From contig CM043703.1 of NCBI GenBank assembly GCA_023935145.1, positions 28,109,227-28,173,226 of the forward strand: a stretch of DNA of 64,000 bases. Direction: 5' to 3'. The position numbers were made by a program, and so were the translations under genes. Shown in pieces: positions 9,406 through 20,428 of the stretch (positions are counted from its first letter, which is position 1; each line of letters opens with the position of its first letter). The stretch is from Bretschneidera sinensis (Eukaryota; Streptophyta; Magnoliopsida; Brassicales; Akaniaceae). A model generated the notes under the pieces. The model worked only from the letters and a program-made list of their open reading frames with translations, had not been told where the DNA came from and did not search any database.

Positions 9406-11935
9406 GAATCGAGAATTTCCTTTCAAATTTGAATTGGCTTAAGTGATTTTGGGTCATTTGGCTTGGCCCACTAGGGGCTGTTTTATCCATTGTTGGATAT
9501 ATGTCAAGCATGACAAGAATCTTTTTCCTCTTTAGAGAGCAGCTTAAGTAGGTCGCATGATTAGAATAATGTATATCTTCAAATAAAACATAAAATTAAA
9601 TGAAAATGAGAAGATATGGAAAGGAGATAAAGGGGAGAGGGAACGTAAGAGGTCTGAGTGTTGAAGATTTTGATTGAAAAATTCAGGAAAAATTATGTAA
9701 AATTTAGTTTTAAGAAATTCTTTCACAATTGCTACAAGGTTCTTGGTGTGAACACTTTTACCGATATCTTTTTAAGAGATCCTGAAAATTTATGTTAAGG
9801 TAGAGTTTCTACCATGCATCATATTTATTTTATGATCTTTATGATTTATATGTGCAATTCATCCAAAGAATGATGGAAATCATACCTTATTATAGTTTGA
9901 AATCACATATGTCAATTCTCGATTAAATATAGATAGTTTATGTTAGAGGTTCGTAAATTGTTCTCTTGTTATGCAATATACTTGAATTTTTAGTATGTTA
10001 TAGTTATACATTTCTGTAGATTGTATATCAAGTTTAAGCTCAATTAGATGTCTATAAGTTAGTCTATTCTTAGACTTGTAACTGATGCGTCATAGAAACC
10101 ATAATTTGGACAGATTTCATGGTCAAAATTTAAGTTAATGTAACTAGATAATTTTAAGACCAAATTACATTTCCTTTGACTAAAGATTTACCAAAAGAAA
10201 TTAAACAAAAAGACTTCATGAAGGAAACTTAATCTTTCACATATGCTTATGGATTTATTAGTCCAAATTAAGTTGTCTATGGGCCACTACCTAACCATGA
10301 AGCATTCAAGTTGTGAGGACAATTTATTTTTAGTATAAAATTTGAACAGAAACCCATTATATTTAAGAATGCAACAATAATACTGGTTTAATAATCAAAG
10401 CCTCCTTAGTTGCAAATTATTTTGCAGCAATCTGACAATTACAAGATATAAAAGCAACATAATTAGAATAGACAACATGACCTAATCAGGTTCCAAAGAC
10501 AGAACATATATGCAGTTGAGTAAAATGGTCAACATGACCTAATCAAGTTCTAAAGAAAACTACCACATTTTCTTTCTTTTTTGGTACTATGATAAATACT
10601 TCTATTCCGTACCTTGCCCTTATCCTATACATCAGAAGGACCCCTACCCTTTTACTTTCTTTTTCTTTATCTTCTGTTTTTTTTTTTTCTATTCCCTGCA
10701 TTTGCTTAATCTTCTTCTTAAGTAGCAGCTATACAGCTTCTTTAGTATCTTGTAACTTTTTATTCTAACATCCTTAGGAAAATGGGGATCAAATCCAGTT
10801 TTACTATATGAAAGACCTGAACATACCCATTAGGTCTAGAGACCCGAGTTACTAAGTACCACTTTAGTTACTCTTGAAACTGAACAAACTCTAATATAGC
10901 CTCAGCAATATAATTAATCATTAAATTAACAGCCCCATCCTCCCTAGGGCAGTAGGGATGTGAGTGGTAGGAAAAAAGAAAAAAATGTGGAAACTAGAAA
11001 TCACTTTACTTTTGATTGGTAGAAAATAAAAGTAAGTGGAAAGAAAACTGAAACCATAAAGATATGTTAACACCCAAATTAAAACCAATTTTTGGATCTC
11101 TAAATAGTGCACCAGTAATTTTACTCTACGTTATGAAGCTTGACTAGTAATTGACCATTTTACTCTGAATATATAATCAAGTTCCAAAGACAGAACAAAA
11201 CTCTTGTACTAGCTGTGGGGAGGCAACGACCCTTGGCTTCTCTTTATTTTTTTAGTGGTAATGCAGATCCTAGGTAGGTCGTGTTCCCGGAAGAATCTTG
11301 ACATTTTGTATCTATCAGCAGAGTTATAGCAGGATTACATTATTCTTCTTCCTTTTAGATATGGATAGGAGGCACCAACAAGTTAGGAAAGGATTTAGTT
11401 ACCATTTAAATTCAATGCTAACTCGAATATGCTTTGCCCTAAAATGCAGAGTTGCATTTTTGTTCTAGTGTTATGTGCCTGTAGAAGCTGAAGTTGCATA
11501 TTGGTTCTGGCCCTTTATTCTTTTACTTTTACAATCGATGTTCCCCTTTCCTTTTACATTATATAGAGCTAGAACGAAATTAAGACTGGTGCATGAAGAA
11601 AACTAATAGTTTCATCATGTAAATAACATTAAATTGCTTCTTATTCTCATTGCAGCCATGTAAAAGGACAGATTTTTGTATCTTTGGTTGATTTTTAATG
11701 ATGTTATTTGCATACTCAAAATGTGTATATATCCACAGTTGAATGTGTTCATATGAAAATTTTATTTTTTCGGTTTACCTCCACCTGATAATTGATACGA
11801 GTAACTTCATTTTTCTTTTACCTTTTTTTTTTATAATAGATCCCAAAACCCCTGTTTTATCACTTATCTGTGTCATAGGGAAGAATTTTATTTTTCCTAG
11901 CTTTTAACCAATTCTTTTGTACTTGGTGATGGCAG
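9406..11935. other. Unassigned AT-rich sequence
   Basis: No ORF with a recognisable domain, no LTR pair and no terminal inverted repeats seen. There is a local near-repeat of 'gacctaatca(a/g)gttc(c/t)aaag' at about 10480 and 10535, and a related 'ataatcaagttccaaagacag' at 11171. A pyrimidine-rich tract lies at 10650-10730. Confidence 0.4.
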
Positions 11936-12012
11936 ATTAGACTAACAATCTTTGGGAGGGACTTCAGTGTGCCTTTGGTTTTTAGACACTCTCGGCATTT
12001 TTCTGGCACACG
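11936..12012 (+). other. Weak exon-like patch of an unknown gene
   Basis: A 77-bp stretch bounded by an acceptor-like GGCAG (ending 11935) and donor-like CACACG|GTATGT (12013). One frame is open throughout and reads like ordinary protein (R-L-T-I-F-G-R-D-F at its start). I do not recognise the protein, and a run this short can occur by chance. Other intron-like tracts surround it (11340-11360 ends CTTTTAG). Confidence 0.2.
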
Positions 12013-12563
12013 GTATGTTATGCTTTAAACATACTGGTCTCCATAAATGGATTGTTGGTGTACATTGTTCGGACTTTAGGCTGGTATTTCATTTGATGGT
12101 TTATTGTCCTTGGTCTGAAAGTTACTAAATCAATCGCAAGAAATATCCTTGGTCTGATGCATGATAACTAATTTTTAATTGTTCGAGTTCCAAAAAACAA
12201 TCTGGAGTTGGCTTTTCCTGGTCTGTGGCTGTTGATTAGTGTTTGTGTACTGTACTAATTTAGTGATATATGTTCCTATTAGAGATATTTAAAGTTTTAT
12301 GGAAACTTGAAAAAGTGTATATGTGCTGAAATTTTACTTATATTCACTAATTATTGCAGTTTTAAATGTTGTGAAGATTTTGATTATGTAACCACTTATG
12401 GAAGAAGAAAATTAGCCTTTCTTATTTCAATAACAATAAACCTTTTAATGTGCATGGAAGAAATGGACTTGCATTGATATAGATGTGTTTTTTCTAACTT
12501 TGAAATTTATATATTAAATGTTAAGACAATTACTTGTCGATATAGATAATTAAGAAAAATGAA
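12013..12563. other. Unassigned AT-rich sequence before the minisatellite
   Basis: No recognisable coding domain or repeat boundary. 'tccttggtctga' occurs twice (12107 and 12147). The 5' end of the CACTA element should lie in or left of this stretch, but I see no CACTA terminal sequence. Confidence 0.35.
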
Positions 12564-12775
12564 GGTGCTGCTGCACGCTGCACCTGTGCAGGGGCTGCTG
12601 CATCCTGCACTTGTGCAGGGGCTGCTCTACGCAACACTTGCACAGCGGCTGCTGCACCTTGAACCTGTGTAGGGACTGCTGCACGCGCACCTGTCCAGGG
12701 GCTGCGGCACCCTGCACCCATCCAGGGTCTGCGGCACCCTGCACCCGTCCAGGGGCTGCACACAACGCCTATCCA
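12564..12775. repeat. GC-rich 27-bp minisatellite, about 7-8 units
   Basis: The core GGGGCTGC recurs at about 12591, 12618, 12645, 12672, 12698, 12725 and 12752, i.e. every 27 bp (one 26). Several units contain an inverted pair CTGCAC..GTGCAG that could form a small hairpin. Because 27 is a multiple of three, the minus strand stays open (9-residue repeats rich in A, Q, V and P), which yields ORFs without showing a real protein. The array lies 130 bp before the CACTA transposase start and is strikingly GC-rich for its surroundings. Confidence 0.9.
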
Positions 12776-12906
12776 GCACTCGTCCTGTGATTAAATCAAT
12801 TTGTTGTTCTCTGTTTTATTTCATAAACTTAGTAATCAATTCTAAGTTTGTGATTATGCCTAAAATTGTCTATTTTTTTTGGGAAGTCTATTGGCATTAT
12901 CTTACA

Positions 12907-13691
12907 ATGGATAAAAGTTGGATAGATAAACTGAGGTCAAGTAAAGCTTATATGGATGGTGTAGCAAACTTCGTTATATTTGCATGTCAGAAAGCTTGTG
13001 GTAGTGGTATTATTGTTTGTCCATGTTGGATATGTGGTAAAAATTCTTCATTCGAACCAGGAATTGTTCGGGAGCATTTATTGTATAATGAGTTTAGTCC
13101 AGGTTACACCGAGTGGGGTTTTCATGGTGACAAAGTCTTTCGTATACACCACTCCTCCTTTAGTTTAGAACCCACTAGTGTTCTAGTTGGCTTAATGGGA
13201 CGAGATGACATGTTGGGTTTGCTCCGAGGTGCCTTTGAGGTTGCTTGTGCAAACTAAAACAATGAACCATTAAGTGAAGCAATTGAAGTGGGATCTTCAA
13301 ATGAGCATAGTGAAGAGCAACAGGGCCATAGGGTGTTTGAGGTCAATAATTGTGGTGAGCCTTCACATGTTGAACATCTAGTTCATTCTTCTATTGATGA
13401 GATGACTCATTATCACAATTTGATGAAAGACTATGATCATGAACTTTATCCGGGTTGTTAGAATTCCATGAAGTTATCTTTTATGTTATACCTACTACAC
13501 ATCAAATATTTGAATGGGTGCTCTTGTAAATCTCTTACTATGTTGCTCGAGTTTATCAACATGGCATTTTCGATGTGTGCTCCAATGCCATCAAATTATT
13601 ATAAAGCCATGAAGATTATCAAAGGATTGGGTCTTGGCTATGAGAAGATTCATGTTTATCCTAATGATTGCACATTGTATTGGGTGAGTAT
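12907..13691 (+). pseudogene. CACTA TNP2-type transposase, N-terminal piece
   Basis: Begins at ATG 12907 (MDKSWIDKLR), which matches the start of the transposase-associated domain (Pfam Transpos_assoc). The domain's cysteines are present (C-P-C-W-I-C-G near 13020-13040), followed by V-R-E-H-L and G-Y-T-E-W. In-frame stops at 13255-13257 and about 13459 interrupt it, yet the frame resumes without a shift. From 13468 the TNP2 body continues (LLHIKYLNG, then KGLGLGYEKIH, NDCTLYW) up to the Athila-A insertion after 13691. It once made a nuclear DNA transposase; this copy is dead. Confidence 0.88.
13687..13691. other. Target site duplication of Athila-A (left copy)
   Basis: AGTAT here and at 20429-20433 directly flank the TG..CA ends of Athila-A. 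Removing the element and one copy restores the transposase sequence from ...LYW to YVNDEFCHVCG. Confidence 0.9.
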
Positions 13692-14961
13692 TGTTGTTCG
13701 TTTATTTATCTAAATTAATAAGCAAATAATCGAACTTGTTTTACTTGCAAGTGCACAAGGTCAACAGTAGCATAGTGTGCAAATACGAGATCATCTCCAC
13801 AGGGATTGGTGAATTTCGCTTTAGAATTAGTTTCGCAATATAGAAAGATAGAAATAAATATTGAGTTTGATTAAATAATAATAAAAGTGTAGGAACTTGA
13901 TATCCACCATCAATCATGCTTCCATAATAAAACAATATGTCAATGCTTTAAATATATTATGAATACCTAATGTTTGTCAACCTAAGGGTTTGGTCCACTC
14001 CTTAAGTTATTGATTTCCCTAAGCAATGAGTTAGGCATGGTGTATACTCTAACTCTTCTCTTTCTTAAGGGATTCAACATGGTGTATACTGAGTTGTTCC
14101 TTAAGAGAGCATAGGATCTATGGAAATCGACAACCACACGAGACCTAGGGCTTGGTCCGCTCTTGGTTTCCCATATTGATTAACCCAAGAACCTGGCATG
14201 GATTTCTTTTGTTACTATTGTTGAACCCAAGACTCGGTCATCCAAATTGATTCAACTAACTAATCGACCACATGCATACATTGATCAAACAAACACATAT
14301 GAGGAATTTAAATAAAAACAGGCATTAATCAATTAAAGCATCACAACATAAATATTGCAAAGGCACCAATATTGAATTATAGAGTAAACATAATTAGGGC
14401 TTCAACCAAGCCCTTACTAAGAGTTAGTTACACATGGCTGTGATGCTAAACATCTTCATAAAGTAAAAATAAAGGGGAAAGAATAAACCTGAGAGAAGAG
14501 TCATCAATTCCTCTCCAAAGCTTACAACTCCCAAGAAGATTAAAAAGGTGAAGTTTTTGTGTTTTACAGGGCTATTTATAGGGTTCTAAGGACACCTCAA
14601 AACCCTAATTTCCAAATTAAGACCCGAAGCAATCTTTCCAAAACTGGCTCTGTCGCTTCACTGTACGTGTGTGCTCGATCTCATGCTTTTGCGCTCGAGC
14701 ACAGGGTTGCGCTTGAGCCTTCTATGTGTGCACACGAGTGCTTGTGCGCTCGATCATAGAAACCTTGCGCTCGATCGCACTTGGCTGCTTCCAAGTCTTA
14801 ATATTTCTTCCTTAGAGTTCAAAAATGCTACCTTTTCTTCAAGAACCTATGAAAAAACATAGAAAACACAAAAATGAAGTAGAATATACTAAAATACTTA
14901 AACAAAGAGCTTAACAACTGTAAATTAAAGGGCTTAAATATGAATATTTAAACACTTATCA
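13692..14961 (-). repeat. 3' LTR of Athila-A
   Basis: On the minus strand it starts TGATAAGTG and ends ACGAACAACA. It contains a TATA box at 14572-14580 and the palindrome-type CG motif array at about 14668-14786, upstream of the TATA box in the element's direction. Confidence 0.92.
14572..14580 (-). promoter_or_regulatory. TATA box in Athila-A LTR
   Basis: TATAAATAG on the minus strand; the equivalent in the other LTR is at about 20037-20046. It lies about 90 bp downstream of the palindrome array, as in Athila-B. Confidence 0.6.
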
Positions 14962-14976
14962 CACCCCCAAACTTAC
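14962..14976 (-). other. Terminal polypurine tract of Athila-A
   Basis: On the minus strand TAAGTTTGGGGGTG ends directly at the 3' LTR. Close copies occur inside the element at 16089-16103 and 16193-16207. Confidence 0.75.
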
Positions 14977-16379
14977 ATATTGCTAGTCCCTTAGCAATAC
15001 AAAATGAAAAACTAACTGAAAAACAAAATCAAAGATAAATTCATCATTCATGATATCTAAAAATTTGGGTTGCACATAAAACCATGATATTTGTTCATGA
15101 GTAGGCTTAAAATATAAACACATCTTTGCAATGAATAAAGGTTTTAAATTCTAATCACTTACACAAGGCTGGTTTAAGGTATCACAAGTCTCACTTAGTG
15201 TGTGGTGAATTAGCACATAAAAGATGAAGCTTCCAAATAACTCCAATGTATAGTGTTTTGGTGTCTTAACATTCATCGAATTTCCTATCAGAATGAACAA
15301 TAATGACATAGTTTTATTTCTTTTCTTTTTCTTTTATTATGAGATTTTTGCCACGTTGAGTTCCATTAAGCTTTCTAATTTACCCATGTAGCAAGTGTTT
15401 AGCCAATGATTCCCAAACCAGATGGTTTTAGGGCATTAGGTGTAAAAACACCCCTAAGGACTTACTAACTCGAGTCAAAAAGGCTACGAAACTAACTGGT
15501 CTTAATGCTGCCAAGCAAAATTCCAACCTTTTGACGTGAACACTCACTGCTTACTGAGGCAAGAGGTCCAATTACTCAGTGGAAACTTTATTTAATGATC
15601 ATTATATGCATGATTTCCACCTTTTGACGTGAACACTCACTGCTTACTGAGGCAAGAGGTCTAGTTACTCAGTGGAAACTTTATTTAATGATCGTTAGGA
15701 GCATTTTATTTTCTTTTTTTGTGCAATAAACATTTTTTTCTCTATTTTTCTATGCCAAAGTGTTCTTCTACCAAGTTATCTGATTACAATTAGGTCATGG
15801 AAACATATACATAAAACTTATATGTCCTACCTCACACAATTATGTGCTAATGTGCTTGTGTTAGATTTAGATCAAACTTATGAATTCTTAAATGCCTAAA
15901 AGTAAGTAATTAATCTTTTAAAACTTTATTATTAGACCATGTGTTCTAGATTTTAAGCTTACTGATGAAATCTTATCATAATATTTGTTTAAATCAAAGA
16001 AAATTTTCAAAACAATATGAACATGCATTTATCTTTTTAATAATAATAGAAAAAGAACTGGGACAAGGTGTGTGTGAATGTGTCTCCCATACCCCCAAAC
16101 TTAAATTACACATTGTCCCCAATGTGTGAATAACATGGAAAGAGCCAATCTATGAGATGGAGAACTAGCTGGGCTGGCATGGCTCATAGCACGCCCCCAA
16201 ACTTGAACTGATGCACACATTGTCCCTAAAAAAGAGAAACTAAAGTAATATAGGAAAACAAAAAAAAAACTTAAAATAGACAATAAAATAAATATGAAAA
16301 AAATTAATTAATTAATTAAAGGATAAGCTGTGGGGTACCTCCCATGAGCGCTAAGTTTAACATCTTCAGCCAGACGCTC
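14977..16379 (-). other. Athila-A noncoding 3' region with a 94-bp tandem duplication
   Basis: No ORF of interest. Two copies of a ~94-bp segment lie at 15521-15614 and 15615-15708, both containing 'cttttgacgtgaacactcac' and 'actcagtggaaactttattt'. Athila-B has one copy of this segment in the equivalent place (about 25236-25306). Two polypurine-like motifs (16089-16103, 16193-16207) also match Athila-B. The region is conserved in order between the two elements though noncoding. Confidence 0.75.
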
Positions 16380-17316
16380 TTATTCCCTCCCTGAAAAGCA
16401 TAAGTTGAATGTATCTGCAACTGCTTCAGTGCCAAATTTGGTGCTTTGATGCTTTGGAGAGGCCTCAATGATGTTATCAGTAATATCTACAGATTCTGGC
16501 TCAACATCTGATATTGTTAACCCATGGGTGAGGGTGGACTCTAATGGAGCAATGTGATGGACCTGAAAAACTTCCTCAACAACACCTTGCATCATATATA
16601 CATTAGAACATTCCATATTATCTTGGGGTAATTTTAATGTATCAAATATGTTGAATTCAACCTTCTCACCATTTATCTTCACTCTTACAATACCCTTTTT
16701 CACACAAATTTTTGTATCAGCAGTCCTCATAAAGAGTCTTCCTAGAATGATGGACAAAGGCAATGGCATAGGAGATTCTTCCATATCTAATACAATAAAA
16801 TCAGCAGGTAAAATAAATAGACTTACCTTTACCAAGACATCCTCAATAATACCTCTTGGTTTTTTTATGCTTCTGTCTGCCAGCTGCAAGGTGATGGAAG
16901 TTGGTTGAAGCTCCCCCAAACCTAGTGTCTCGAATACCATTTATGACAGCAAATTGACACTCGCCCCTAAATCCAATAATGCATGCTCAAAAATCTGGTT
17001 ACCTATCCTGCAAGAAATGGTAAAACTAACCGGATCTTTCAGTTTTTGTGGTAGTTTCTTAATAGCACAACACTTACCCTTTCCGTTAAAGCTACTGTCT
17101 CATGTTCCTGAAACTTCCTCTTATGAGTGCAACAGTCTTTCAAAAATTTAGCATAAATATTTGTTGAATTGCATCTAATAAGAGAATATCTATTTCTACT
17201 TTCCGCAAAGTTTCAAAAATATCAAGCAGTTTACTTTCTTTCTTAGGCTTTACTAACCTTTGAAGGAAAGGTGGTGCATTTACCTTTTCCATCTCCCATA
17301 CCTTTGATGTGGACGC
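16380..17316 (-). pseudogene. Athila-A aspartic protease region
   Basis: The minus-strand ORF 16940-16380 reads as a retropepsin-like segment: LGLGELQPTSITLQLADRS, then a G-I-I-E-D-V-L-V-K-V block, then P-I-L-G-R-type sequence mutated to S-I-I-L-G-R-L-F. Upstream to 17316 the sequence continues the gag-protease linker and the start of protease in other frames (F-L-Q-R-L, R-K-V-E-I, C-T-H-K-R), so at least one frameshift and several stops are present. Retropepsins process the Gag-Pol polyprotein. The sequence passes directly into the noncoding 3' region at 16380; the reverse transcriptase that should follow is missing. Confidence 0.75.
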
Positions 17317-18760
17317 TTATGTAGGTTTATCAGCTCCTATGATCTTACCATTTTTTAGAGTTGTAACGGCATTCAGTTGCTGATGTCCTCTTGGATTAGG
17401 TAGTGTTTGGGCTGGAAGTTCACCTTGCTTTCTTTCACTTAAATCCTTGGCCAGTTGCCCCACTTGGACCTCTACTCTTTGAATGGCTTGCTCATGCTTT
17501 GCATTGATTTGTCCTTGCTCTTTTTGAAATTGTCTTTCCTCTATCATGAACTATTCTTGTGAAGTCATCAACTGTTGTTGCTGAGTTACCAACTGTTGTT
17601 ACTGAGTTACCAATTGCCTCACAAGACTCTCTAAGTCACTTTCCTTTGATTCCGAAACTGATTGGGCTGCTTGTTGGGAGTTTCTTTGCTGCCCTTGAAG
17701 GTTCAAGGCATTCTGGTTGTTGTTCCATGTGAAGTTGGGGTGGTTCTGCCATCTAGGATTGTAGGTATTTGCATATGGATCGTTCTCGAGAGGATAGTTG
17801 TTTGGTCCCACATAGTTTGCTTGCTCTGGATCTACAAATGAATAAAAAGAGCAAGTTTCAGTAGTGTGATCAAAATGAGAACATACAGCACATACCTGTA
17901 GAGGTGTAGCTTGTGGACAAGGTGGGCTGTTCTTAGCAGTCATGGCTTTTACAAGCATATCTATCTTTCTTTCCACAGTAGCTATCTGATTTGGAGATCC
18001 GCCATTTAAGTTTACTTCAGTAGCTATCTGATTTGGAGATCCGCCATTTAAGTTTACTTCATACATACCCTTGCTCTTTACTCTTGGTCTTCCTCTAGAT
18101 GAGAATCACTGGGTGTGCTCACTTAAGGTCTCAAAAAGCTTCATAGCTTCTTCACTACTTTTCTCCATCAGCACACCTCCACAACCTGAATCCACGATAC
18201 TTTGATTAATATCACTCAAAACTTCATAGAAAGATTGTACCAGCTCATCTTGAGGTAGATTATGGTGTGGGCATTTAAGTAGCAGCTCATTGAAGTGTCC
18301 TCATGCCTCAAAGAAAATGTCTCCATCCCACTATTGGAAAGATTAAATCTCCTTTCTCATTTGTTTTATCTTTTGTGCTGGGAAAAATTTTCTTAGGAAC
18401 CTACTGGATAGGTCCTCCCAAGTATGGATGGAATCTGCAGGCAATGAATTATACCACAACTTAGCTTTATCTTTTAATGAAAAAAGGGAAAAGAGTTAAC
18501 CTGATTCCTTCTTGATTTAGGCCCTGGATGTGCTGGAACTTGCAGAGGTCAAAGAATTCCCAAAGGTGCAAGTGTGGATCCTCAGCAGGTGTACCTTTGA
18601 AATGAGTCAATGCATTGAGTATCTGTGGAGATATGTAATAATTGCCTTTCGCCTCTGGTTGATAAGCAATGCACAAGGGCTGGTCGAGGTTATGTGGGAT
18701 GAAGGATTGCTTCATAAGTCTTCGCTATGGTGGCAGTTGGTTGTCAAACTGTCCCGCCAT
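17317..18760 (-). pseudogene. gag: Athila-A gag, frameshifted
   Basis: Minus strand from a probable ATG at 18760 (MAGQFDNQLPP then a TAG). It holds the Athila-type gag N-terminal block (ALTHFKGTPAEDPH, then LFPF) and its continuation to about 18110 in shifted frames (L-W-Y-N-S-L, W-E-D-L-S-S-R-F). The ORF 18066-17599 carries a CX2CX4HX4C knuckle (C-A-V-C..H..C near 17880) and NDPYANTYNPRW. The ORF 17547-17317 adds the V-Q-V-G-Q-L-A-K segment. A 42-bp in-frame tandem duplication (17977-18018, 18019-18060) repeats 14 residues (VNLNGGSPNQIAT-type). Gag forms the particle that packages element RNA; this copy cannot be translated whole. Confidence 0.85.
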
Positions 18761-19154
18761 TTGTGTATCTCCCTCAAATTCTTCTTCTTCGTCCTCAATG
18801 TTGTCTCTAAGCCCTTGTCGAATGGTCTGCTCAAGCTCTGTATCGAGTGGAAAGAAGGTCAGGTTCCTGAATCAAAGCCCTTGCATGAATCAGCAAAACC
18901 GCTTCAGTGCAGCAGCTTCAGTGCTGCTGCTCGAGTAGCCTTTACCTCAAATGCGCTCGACCGCACCAAAGATTGCGCTCGATCGCAGTGCCACAGATGA
19001 AACAGTTGCAGTACCTGAAACAGAACAAAAAACAAAAAAAATTAGGTTTATGATGAAACAGAATAAAACAAAATAGAAAAAAATAAAATAAATGAAAAAT
19101 AATCCTAAAAAGAAATTTAGCACAATCCCCGGCAACCTCAAATGGCCAAAAACT
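18761..19154 (-). other. Athila-A 5' leader with degraded primer binding site
   Basis: Between the 5' LTR and gag on the minus strand. Next to the LTR the minus strand reads TTTTTGGCC..GTTGCCGGGGATT, a tRNA-Asp-like primer site with an indel when compared with the clean site in Athila-B. The stretch 18939-18993 has three more copies of the GCGCTCGA..GCGC motif otherwise seen in the LTRs. Confidence 0.6.
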
Positions 19155-20428
19155 TCTTGTGCGTTTATTTACCTAAATTAATAAGCAAATAATCAAACTT
19201 GTTTTACTTGCAAGGGCACAAGGTCAACAGTAGCATAATGTGCAAATGCGAGATCATCTCCATAGGGATTGGGGAATTTCGATTTAGAATTAGTTTCACA
19301 ATATAGAAAGATAGAAATAAATATTGAGTTTGATTAAATAATAATAAAAGTGTAGGGACTTGATAACCATCACCAATCATGCTATCACAATAAAACAATA
19401 TGCCAATGCTTTAAATATGTTATGAATACATAATGTTTGTCAACCTAAGGGTTTGGTCCACTTCTTAAGCTATTGATTTCCCTAAGCAACGAGTTAGGCA
19501 TGGTGTATACTCTAACTCTTCTCTTTCTTAAGGGATTCAACATGGTGTATACTGAGTTGTTCCTTAAGAGAGCATAGGATTTGTGGAAATCGACAACCAC
19601 ACGAGACTTAGGGCTTGGTCCGCTCCCGGTTTCCCATGTTGATTAACCTAAGAACCCGGTGTGGATTTCTTTTGTTACTATTGTTGAACCCAAGACTCGG
19701 TCATCCAAATTGATTCAACTAACTAATCCATACCACATGCATATGTTGATCAGACAAATACATATGATGAATTTAAATAAAAAGAGACATTAATCAATTA
19801 AAGCATCACAACATAAATATTGCAAAGGTGCCAATATTGAATTATGGAGTAAACATAATTAGGACTTCAATCAAGCCCTTGCTAAGAGTTAGTTACACAT
19901 GACTGTGACGCTAAATATCTTCATAAAGTAAAAATAAAGGGGAAAGAATAAACCCAAGAGAAGAGTCGTCAATTCCTCTCCAAAGCTTACAACTCCCAAA
20001 AAGATTAAAAAGGTGAAGTTTATGTGTTTTACAGGCCTATTTATAGGGTTCTAAGGACACCTAGAAACCCTAATTTCCAAAATAAGACCCAAAGCAATCT
20101 TTCCAAAACTGGCTCTGCCGCTTCACTGTACGTGTACGCTCGATCTCATGCTTTTGTGCTCAAGCACTAGGTTGCGCTCGAGCCTTCTATGTGTGTGCAA
20201 GAGTGCTTGTGCGCTCGATCATAGAAACCTTGCGCTCGATCACACTTGGCTGCTTCCAGGTCTTCATATTTCTTCCTTAGAGCTCTAAAATGCTACCTTT
20301 TCTTCAAGAACATATAAAAAAAAACATAGAAAACACAAATATGAAGTAGAATATACTAAATTGCGTAAACAAAGAGCTTAACAACTGTAAATTAAAGGGC
20401 TTAAAGATGAATATTTAAGCACTTATCA
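19155..20428 (-). repeat. 5' LTR of Athila-A
   Basis: 1,274 bp, aligned end to end with 13692-14961. Its minus-strand end (19155-19163) has one changed base relative to the expected ACAACA terminus. Confidence 0.9.

Larger units (their letters stand above)
13692..20428 (-). mobile_element. Athila-A: non-autonomous Gypsy (Athila-like) LTR element, minus strand
   Basis: 6,737 bp, with LTRs at 13692-14961 (3' LTR) and 19155-20428 (5' LTR) and an agtat target duplication. On the minus strand it has a damaged tRNA-Asp-like primer site (about 19120-19150), gag (18760-17317), an aspartic protease (16940-16380), then a noncoding 3' region with internal polypurine-like tracts. Reverse transcriptase, RNase H and integrase are absent. 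LTRs differ by several percent (about 9 differences in one ~107-bp stretch I compared), so it is older than Athila-B. The family call rests on gag motifs (NYPLENDPYANTYNP) and on similarity to Athila-B. Confidence 0.92.

Noticed and set aside
12530..12765. Minus-strand ORFs of 71-77 codons with 9-residue repeats
   Set aside because: They are translations of the 27-bp minisatellite; a unit length divisible by three keeps frames open. No start context or family.
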